From Escallonia rubra (taxonomy: Eukaryota > Streptophyta > Magnoliopsida > Escalloniales > Escalloniaceae), in NCBI GenBank assembly GCA_033065855.1, contig JAVXUO010000818.1, positions 124,001 to 188,000 of the forward strand: a stretch of DNA of 64,000 nt, read 5' to 3'. The notes beneath the pieces were generated by a model. The model searched no databases and was not told the DNA's origin. It worked only from the letters and a program-made list of their open reading frames with translations. Below, piece after piece: positions 57,201 to 64,000 of this stretch (the first letter of the stretch is position 1; each line of letters begins with the position of its first letter). Made by a program: the position numbers and the translations under genes.

Positions 57201-60200
57201 AGATTGTTGGTAATTCTGTATTGTCAATACACTATTAAACCCTAAGTTGAACTGGCTTTTCTTGTGTGTGACCTCAGTCACTGAAGTATGGGGACTTCTT
57301 GCACTTCACCTGGCTGATGATCCAGTTCTACCTTTTAACTACCTCTCTTATTCAGCTCAATTACAGGTATAGATGTTTTATCCGGATATTTAATCTGTTT
57401 ATTGGGGTCCGCCATTGTACACTCACTCTTATTTTTCTGTCTTGAGGCTTGTAATGATAAGTTATTGTTCTTTATCATTTTTGTTTTTTTTTATTCTGTG
57501 ACACCAATGTGATTTAATTTTAGTACTTCCTCCGTCCCACATAAATTGATCACATTTGACTTGGCACGCATATTAAGGATTTATGTCATATATTGTGTCT
57601 TTCCCATTCTACCCTTTAGAAAGAGGGGGAAGAAAGTGGGCCAGGAAAGAGAAAATTGGTTAGTAGATTGTTAAACGTGGAGAGAGAAATAGGATAAAGA
57701 AGTGTAAAAAAGTGGGTTAGGAGAGAGAACATGAGTTGGTGGAGAGTTAAATATGGAGAGAGAAATAGAATAAAAAAGTGTAAAAAGGATAAATATGGAA
57801 AAACACCTATGTAATTTTTCTTAATTTGGAAAGTGAGCAATTTTTTTGGGACGGCACAAAGAGGAAATATGATCAATTTTTGTGAGACGGAAGGAGTATT
57901 AGGTGGTGCTTGGTGTGAGATATGCCGAAGCTCTAGTGCTTTTTACCCATTGCACCTTATGTTCAATTTAGTCCATCATGTTCTGGCTTTAAGAAAGAGA
58001 GTCAATACACACGCACACACACACGCACACGCGTGCGAGTTCATATGTGCATCTGTATGCATATATCTACACACAGGGAGGGAGGGAGGGAGGGAGGGGG
58101 GGGGGGGGGGGGGGGGGGGAGAGGGAGAGAGAGAGATTTTGGGCAATCATGATGCAATTTTATAGGAAATAAAAGTTATACTTAAATTTTCATGTCCATT
58201 TTCCTTCTCATGGATTTAGATTGTACATGGAAAGATGTTTTCTTCATTATTAGTTTTTGTTTTTGTTGTTTATGTAAACTCTTAATGCAGAGCTATACAA
58301 ATGTCTTGCGGAGCATGTTGGAAGGGCTTATCTCTTTGCACCCTATAACTGATGCCATTCGACAATTTGAAGCTGCCGCTAAAGAAGCAGATGAGGAATC
58401 AAAGGTTAGATGCAACATCCTTTGACCAAAGATTTATAGTTGAACTGTGGCCGATGGGCAAAAGACCACTTAACTAACGCTCCTTGAACATTTTCATTAT
58501 TCCCTCCTTCCCTTAATATGTTAATTTTGCAAAAAAATGAGTTGTACTATCTAGAAATGATTGGAATTCAAAACGATCTAAAAAAGTTAAAGACACTTTT
58601 TTTTTTTTTTGGGTAAGTCACGGACTCAAGCTGGCACCAATGCTTGGTGTAGTCACAGATCCTCATCATGGCCTGTAGCTCCTGCTATAATCCCATCATG
58701 TCTCCACTATGGAAATTTTTTTGTCCGGATTAAGGGCAAGAAGATGCAATTTATATCACACCCCAAATTAACATTCGGGTTTGCATGAACTAAATTCCTG
58801 TTTCTGACGACGCACTTCAGCAGAAAGCATATCATTTGAATGATATGCTGAGAAAAAGAACCAGAGCATATGGAAGGATGGAAAGAAACGTGATCTGAAG
58901 ATTAATTAGGTGTCGGAGAGAATGAGAAAGTCAGTGTCCTGGATAGTGGAAAATGAAATCACTTGGAGCAAGATCTTAATTTTTGACCATGTCCCCTAAG
59001 CTATCAAATTTAAAATTTTCTATGCTTGTTAAAGTGGTAAGCTCAAAAGTCCAAATAAAATCACCAGCTTTGTGGTCAACAACAGGCTCCACAGGGAGCT
59101 CAACAGGTAATGAGGTAGTTTGCACACGTGGCAATTTAACTATCCACCAGAGGAAAGATGAAACTTGAGAAACTTCGTAAGCATACACGGCTATGACTTG
59201 ATATCTTCTATTTCTTCAGTTCTGGGGAAATATCAACAGAGTCAACAATATATTAACTCTGACAGTTGTTATATTGGGGAAAGAACCGTCAAATATAGAA
59301 GTAATTCTCTTAAAGAACTTCCTTGAGTTGGGTGAACCTGTAATGTTCCACAATGTTCAAGGCCTTATTATACACTTTTTCTAGGGTCAAGATGGTGGTT
59401 GACTCATCTTTGAGTTTCACGGTTTAACTCATTTATGATATCCAATCCACTGCAAGTCATCTCTATGACAGTTTCTAAAGAAGTTTTTCTTAAATTGCAC
59501 AAATCATCAGACACACTAGATGACCAAAGAAATTGATGAGAACAATATGTTGTCAGGCCAATAAGTTGAGAATCATATGTCTCTTGAGAGACAAGAAGGT
59601 ATTTTCTTTAAACATTCCACGAAGCATTACTAAAGAAAATGATGACAAAGCACACATTCTTGTTCTTCTATTTGACACCTTAATGTTCACAAGCATCCAT
59701 TTTTTGGATTGCAGAAACTAAGAGAGCAAGATGCTGTGGTTGATGTATTAATTTTGAAGAAGCGAACATTGAATGACCGGCTGATGTTTGCTGAAAGAGG
59801 CTTTTTGGATGCAGAGGGGCTTGAGGGAAGGAAATGGTTCAAGCATCTTGTAAGAGTTTTCTTCTCAATGTTTGCATTAGCTAAGTAGGTTTTATGGTTT
59901 ATACAGTCATTACTTCCATTGTTTGAGCAGCTGCAAAGTAGAATAACTAAATTTTCAACGTCTAGCTTCGTCCTATGCTTTTATCTCTTTTCTGCCAAGC
60001 GATACTTCGTATCATCTATTCCAGCAAGAGAAGAAATGTCTAAAGCGATAGATGGTATGCTAATATTGACTCAATTGAGAAAGCGGCAGGCCGAAAGAGC
60101 TCTGCACGACTTAGTGGCTCTGTGTGTGTGTGTGTGGGGACCGAGGGGCTTTGGTAGCCGCACACCATATGAGCTTCTCCCCCTTCAGAAAAGGCCATAT

Positions 60201-60565
60201 GGATGAAAGGACCTAGTATGAGTACGTAAGAACCTTACCAGCTAGGAAAACCAAAAAAACTTCAGTTCACTGCATTCTCATCCATCGCAACCATCCAGTA
60301 ACTAGGCTGCTCAAACTGATGTAGCAGCCATTAGCAAACTATGCAGCATATTTCACTGACGATATTATGGTGCTTGATGCAGATTTATGGGCCTTGTAGT
60401 GACAGCAAAAGCAAGCTAGTTTTCTTCCCTGGAATAGTCGATGCAATGTTCCCTTCCACAAGAGTTAACCAGAGAGAGAGGCAGGCAGCAATTCAGCATG
60501 AGATCTGGAGGGTTGCCAGGGCCATTGAAAGGGCTGCTTATGCTTTGAAAGGTGAACTCACCTGA
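48439..60565 (+). CDS. AMP1: AMP1-type glutamate carboxypeptidase, ten exons
   Basis: Membrane-bound M28 peptidase-like protein of the ALTERED MERISTEM PROGRAM1 family. In Arabidopsis this acts at the endoplasmic reticulum in meristem size control and microRNA-guided translational repression; its natural substrate is unclear. Exons: 48439-49389, 51840-52082, 53733-53885, 54018-54086, 55598-55685, 57084-57167, 57278-57366, 58291-58404, 59715-59849, 60383-60565. All joins are GT-AG and in phase, giving 702 residues (Arabidopsis AMP1 is about 706). A hydrophobic anchor lies at about 22-40, a protease-associated domain at roughly 140-290, then the zinc peptidase domain. Predicted ligands are H347 and D357 (NHRDAW...AVDPNSG), E395 (WDAEEFG), D423 (LNVDCAV) and H507 (PVYHTAFD), with E394 as the likely general base. 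The C-terminal dimerisation region ends HEIWRVARA...ALKGELT. The GATPQLD and [10 protein letters not shown] motifs fit AMP1 better than its paralogue LAMP1. Exon 1 is GC-rich, the rest AT-rich. No lesion seen. Confidence 0.95.
50068..51064 (+). repeat. SINE-like repeats in AMP1 intron 1
   Basis: Related blocks lie at about 50086-50275, 50300-50380 and 50938-51064. The first two share GGTTTTTTGGGA(C/T)A(T/C)GC, then GGTC(T/A)AATGATATTGAG and a decayed box-B-like GTCTTA(A/G)(T/G)TTGTCTC. The first and third share ATTCTTGGTG(C/T)AC, then CTGCATGTGCAA and GAGGTATGTTAGGCTG. This suggests tRNA-derived SINE copies or pieces of one family. Confidence 0.5.
52689..52819. repeat. (TC)n and C-rich (CCCT)n microsatellites in AMP1 intron 2
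   Basis: A (TC)n run at 52689-52711 is followed at 52780-52819 by C8-TC6 and then (CCCT)n. The complementary (GGGA)n and (GA)n tracts lie in intron 7. Confidence 0.9.
52890..53540. other. unidentified insert in AMP1 intron 2
   Basis: GT-rich sequence with reading frames on both strands (for example 53520-53197 minus), none matching a family I know. The style resembles decayed LINE DNA. A similar GTG-rich block lies in intron 5 (about 56040-56400). Confidence 0.3.
54249..54284. repeat. (AT)n microsatellite in AMP1 intron 4
   Basis: Eighteen uninterrupted AT units. Confidence 0.95.
57526..57896 (+). mobile_element. Stowaway MITE in AMP1 intron 7
   Basis: The terminal inverted repeats CTTCCTCCGTCCCACA and CTCCTTCCGTCTCACA are flanked by TA dinucleotides (57524-57525, 57897-57898), the Tc1/mariner Stowaway signature. 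It is 371 bp, without coding capacity. The inside consists of repeated GGAGAGAGAAATA and GTGGGTTAGGAGAGAGAA blocks, the same family as the decayed copy at 44190-44467. Confidence 0.9.
58007..58135. repeat. CA, GGGA and G24 microsatellite cluster in AMP1 intron 7
   Basis: ACACACGCACAC repeats, then (GGGA)n from 58076, an uninterrupted run of 24 G (58096-58119), then GA repeats. This transcribed strand could form G-quadruplexes. Confidence 0.9.
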
Positions 60566-61090
60566 CATACTGTTCAGAAAGCTGGCGCAAAACCTGTGCA
60601 TATTTGTTTGTACGAGAGGGAGAAGTTGTAAATGACTACTGTAGGTTTCATCAAGTGAGGGAGGGAATTTTGTATATGTTCTCCCCATTTGTAGGTTTTT
60701 GTTACTTCATCTTACACTCAGAACTGGAGTTCTGCTGTTTCCTTTTACTTCTTTTTTGTGAGTCCAAGATAAATCTGCCATTGAGATTAAAGGAGAAGAA
60801 CGTTTCAGGATAGAGAGAGAAAATTCGGGAGAAGCATTTTTGACTTCAATGCCAAAGAGAGTTTAGAAATACTGGCTATTCAACGCAGAGGTCTGGAACC
60901 AATTATCATGTTCTAAATGGGAATAAGACATGATGACATGGAAACGACCTTATAACAATATGGGGGTAATGTTGTAGTCTTATCAACCATCTCTGCACTC
61001 TGCAATGGCGAGAAAAAATGTGCACTGGACCTTTGCTGCTATTAATCTGGACATCCCACACAAGGTTACAAATGGTTACCTTATCATTGT
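60566..61090 (+). other. 3' untranslated and flanking region of AMP1
   Basis: AT-rich sequence after the stop codon. The transcript end was not placed; AATAAA-like sequences are weak (AGATAAATC at 60768, GGAATAAGA at 60917). Confidence 0.4.
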
Positions 61091-62110
61091 TTGGGTAAAT
61101 TACACTTGGTATTCTTAAGGTTTCTGTTTATTGTACACGGCTATGTCAAATTATAGAAGTTTTAATCTGTTTCTTTTATTAGTTTTGACAAAGCCCCTTC
61201 CCGATAGGATACTATACGATTTATAGTGATCTATCAAAATTACCGTTGCAAAAGTCTCTCCTCATTTTCAAGCCCAGCCAGTTACGATACCCAGCCTAGC
61301 CACCCTTGACAAGAACCCTAATCTGGGCTCAAGCCTGCCACACACACTGACAACCACATGTCCACACACACTGACAACCACTGGCGACCAAATTCCCACC
61401 ACACAAGCACACGTGCGGACATAAATCGGCGACCACCTTCTGCCCATCACACACACATCTACACATCGGCCACCACCACAATTGTTGCTCGTGCATTGAA
61501 TTCGTGTGTGTGTGTGTGATCTAGCTTCCTATCACCACCACCCATTACACTGTCACTAACCTCAAGATATCCACCAACCATTAGAATGGATCCTGATCAC
61601 CTCCTGTAGCTAGGGTTAGAGCAAGCATACTGTAGCCGTAGTTACAATCGTCCGATCGAAATAAGTGGGAGATGACGACTCAGATGAAGCCATGTCACCA
61701 GTTCTTTCTTCTCAGCATTTACTCTATGCCGACCATTCTTCTTCTTCTTCTTCTTTTCTCTCTCTCTCTCTCTCTCCAGTTCCATTTGCCGACGACTCCT
61801 CAACGCCTTTCAATTTCCAGTGACGACACATCCACCTTCTGGCGATGCAATCTATCTCTCTCTCTCTCTCCTCCGAAAATCAAACGGCCTGAAATCACTG
61901 CTCTGCCATGCGGAGAACCTTCATCCACCAGTGACGACACAGCTGGACGACGCATCTTTTGACATCTCGTGCCTCCCCCACTTTCAGGTGATGACATCCC
62001 CCACCTTCCAGCGACGCCGATCTACACTCCCTCTCTCTCCTCAAAAAATCGGTCTACACTGCCATGGAGGAACCATTCTCATCAACACCTTCGGCCACCA
62101 TAAGGTATCC
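61091..62110. mobile_element. possible fragment of a DNA transposon
   Basis: GGGTAAATTACACTTGGTAT at 61092 resembles the ends of plant Mutator-like repeats. It is followed by CACACAC- and CT-microsatellite-rich DNA with ACGACACA(T/G)CC...CCACC(T/A)(T/G)-type short repeats (61800-62010). No matching second end was found, so this is weak. Confidence 0.25.
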
Positions 62111-63308
62111 GGATATTAATTCTGAATGTATAGAACTGCTAGGGATCTATCCTGAAGAAACTGATTGCAAGAAGCAACACATCACTCTCTCATGTTCAGT
62201 CAATGAGTAGAGTTGAATGGATTTCTTTTTTCAAGGGCTAGTTTCTATATTACAAGTGAATGATTGCTGATGGAACTTCATTAGTTTCTACACTTTTGTT
62301 CATTTTCCATACCATGAAGCAAAAATGAAAAATAACTATTGTCACTTCATGAGAATATTGTTCCCTCCTTGTTTGTTGAACACGTTAATGGGAGCTCATA
62401 ACTTGGTGCATGATTGCCACCAACTTGAGAGGTGATGGTACTAATAGAGTCCAACTCTCAAATGGACATTATCAATCTTTAATCTATGTATCCTGAATGT
62501 TTTTTTATTGATTTAGTTGTACTAAACTTGAAAGCTTTTATATTGATTTAAGAACTCTGTCTGATTCTCTACTCGAGTTTTATTCTCTACTCAAGTTTTC
62601 TTTTCAGTTTCTCCTTCTTGATTAGCATAACGTCTCCCTTTTTCCTTGTTTCAATGAATTATTGAAAGTTTGAGTACTTGTTTTTTTCACATTTTTAGTA
62701 ACTTACTGGAAACTTGGAGATTTGAGTACTTGTTAGTGTTATTGTTTGTGAAGTTCGTCGTTGATCTCGACTTAAGAACGTTGCTATGCTCACATGTAAT
62801 TGCATCACACTGTCATGAGAATGCTCTAGAGCATGTATCCGTTTAGCTTGGATAACTTGAATCACTAGGTCATTGTAACTTGATAATGTCTCTTCTCTTT
62901 AATATTCCTCTCCTTCCTCCACGAGAAAACACTAATACCCTTAAGATGCTAGAAAGGTGCCTCGGGATTGTTGGTATTGCGGCTGTAGCATTGCTGTGTA
63001 ATAATGGAATCTGCCATTGGTGAAAGAAGTTTTCTAAAAGAACTGATTTATTTGTAATATTAGATTTCACTTCCTGTTCCAATTTGAAAGTTGGATGTAC
63101 TAATTTTCTACATGGAATGTCAGCACAAAACCTACCTGATGAGTAAGATAGTGATCAGGAAAAAGTGCTAAACAAGCTCACTAACTGATTCATGAGAGTC
63201 TGGTGGCACATTCTTTACCTGAACCTGCAAACAAAGAAATTCTATCAGCCAGTTATAGCTAACAAGGATGTCATTAAGAAAGTGCCCTCGATATGATAAA
63301 TTAGGGAG
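62111..63308. other. no gene recognised
   Basis: AT-rich DNA. A short stretch at 63180-63230 could be the 3' exon of the minus-strand gene on its right (acceptor TTTGCAG at about 63226), but its frame is ambiguous. Confidence 0.4.
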
Positions 63309-63560
63309 TTGTTATCCAAATGTGCATCAGTGAGTCGTTGTCCCAAACTAGTTGGGATCAGCTACATGAATCTTTTTCTTCCACTCTTCCCTATCCAAGC
63401 ACACTCAAATAAGTTAATAGCAGTCAAGACCTTTCTCACTACTCGTGACATTTTGGGTCTACACTGTCTACCCCTACCTTATTTTACCCCATCAACTTGG
63501 CATATATCACTTTGTCTCACCGGAGCATCTAAAAGCATCTCAAGCAATTTCACTATAAGA
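63309..63560. repeat. dispersed repeat, SINE-like
   Basis: The block CCCAAACTAGTTGGGATCAG followed by CTACATGAATC and CACTCTTCCCTATCCAAGC is of a kind I recall as a widespread plant dispersed repeat. It lies in an apparent intron of the minus-strand gene. The family was not established. Confidence 0.35.
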
Positions 63561-63591
63561 AGTTGCTTGGTACATGATGATTAAAAATTAC

Positions 63592-63913
63592 CTGCCTTCT
63601 TAAGTAGAGCAACAGTGCGACATACTGTAAACTGATCAAGACGACACCTTTCTGATGCAAGAAAGTGCAACCGCATTGATGCAACAGTTGCATACTTTTG
63701 CTGTAACACGTAACACGTCAAAAAATTAAAGGCATATGCCATCACTATATGTGTCAAAAACCTGCAATCAGAAAGAACATTATGCATTGCAAGCAGGTAC
63801 TTTAGTGATCACTGAACCTAAATAATTGTACCTTCTGAAAATGATAGTCCTTAATTGCTGTGGCTATTTCAATACACTCTACACTGATGCTGCCAATATT
63901 TCTACTCATCAAT
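63592..63913 (-). CDS. two probable exons of an unidentified gene, continuing off the window
   Basis: Minus strand. An exon 63700-63592 (acceptor TTACAG, donor GGTAAT) codes a 36-residue segment beginning Q-K-Y-A-T-V-A-S-M-R-L and ending T-V-A-L-L-K-K-A. An upstream segment ends at 63832 before a GTACAA donor and reads ISVECIEIATAIKDYHFQK. The two join in phase 0 and look like one helical protein. I do not recognise the family. The upstream acceptor is uncertain, and the 5' part lies beyond the right edge. A last exon may lie near 63226-63180. Confidence 0.4.
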
Positions 63914-64000
63914 GAGCCAATTAACTAATAGTCTTATGGTACAAATTGCCATACTTTAAAGGATGTACTCCAGCTAAAAATGCTGATATTGCAATTTCTA

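Noticed and set aside
61672..62119. Small plus-strand frames with leucine/serine runs
   Set aside because: Derived from CT microsatellites and short repeats; no start context, domain or splice partner.

Overview
This is a stretch of nuclear DNA from a flowering plant, most likely a eudicot. The evidence is long spliced genes with GT-AG introns, TATA boxes, and abundant plant-type transposons (SIRE-like Ty1-copia, Ty3-gypsy, Mutator-like, Stowaway, CACTA, LINE and SINE pieces). Only two genes can be assembled completely. Nearly everything between them is nested or decayed mobile DNA.

Left end (1-11.4 kb): a minus-strand gene of seven coding exons encodes a 1110-residue DIS3-like exonuclease 2 (DIS3L2, called SOV in Arabidopsis), an RNB-family 3'-5' exoribonuclease of cytoplasmic mRNA decay. 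All exon joins keep frame. Its introns hold a MULE-like element, a hAT-like element and microsatellites, and part of its last exon is duplicated in the 3' flank.

Middle (11.8-46 kb): a dead LINE carries a later SINE insertion. Next is a 1.68-kb Mutator-like element with a 9-bp target duplication and a captured FAF-domain gene fragment (a Pack-MULE). A three-layer nest of retrotransposons follows, from 17.9 to 37.2 kb. The host is a 5'-truncated SIRE-like copia element with an envelope-like third reading frame. A 9.9-kb gag-only gypsy-type element in reverse orientation sits inside it (target duplication CGTTT). A 3.7-kb solo LTR (target duplication CATCT) splits the copia 3' LTR. The gypsy interior contains an almost perfect hairpin with arms of about 79 bp. 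Beyond the nest lie a protease fragment, a CACTA terminus, a broken plant-mobile-domain gene, an LTR remnant with tandem repeats, a Stowaway MITE and a LINE/gag-like remnant.

Right end (46.9-64 kb): a second non-autonomous MULE (9-bp target duplication) ends about 200 bp before the start codon of a plus-strand, ten-exon gene for the 702-residue AMP1-type glutamate carboxypeptidase. That gene has intact zinc ligands and is predicted to be functional. One of its introns carries another copy of the same Stowaway family. The last kilobase has two probable minus-strand exons of a gene I could not identify.

The two complete genes are unrelated in function, and nothing suggests an operon, a gene cluster or a CRISPR array. 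The unusual content is the transposon biology: gene capture, element nesting, a large hairpin locus, and repeats that impinge on splice sites and promoters. All statements rest on reading the sequence by eye; no database search was run.
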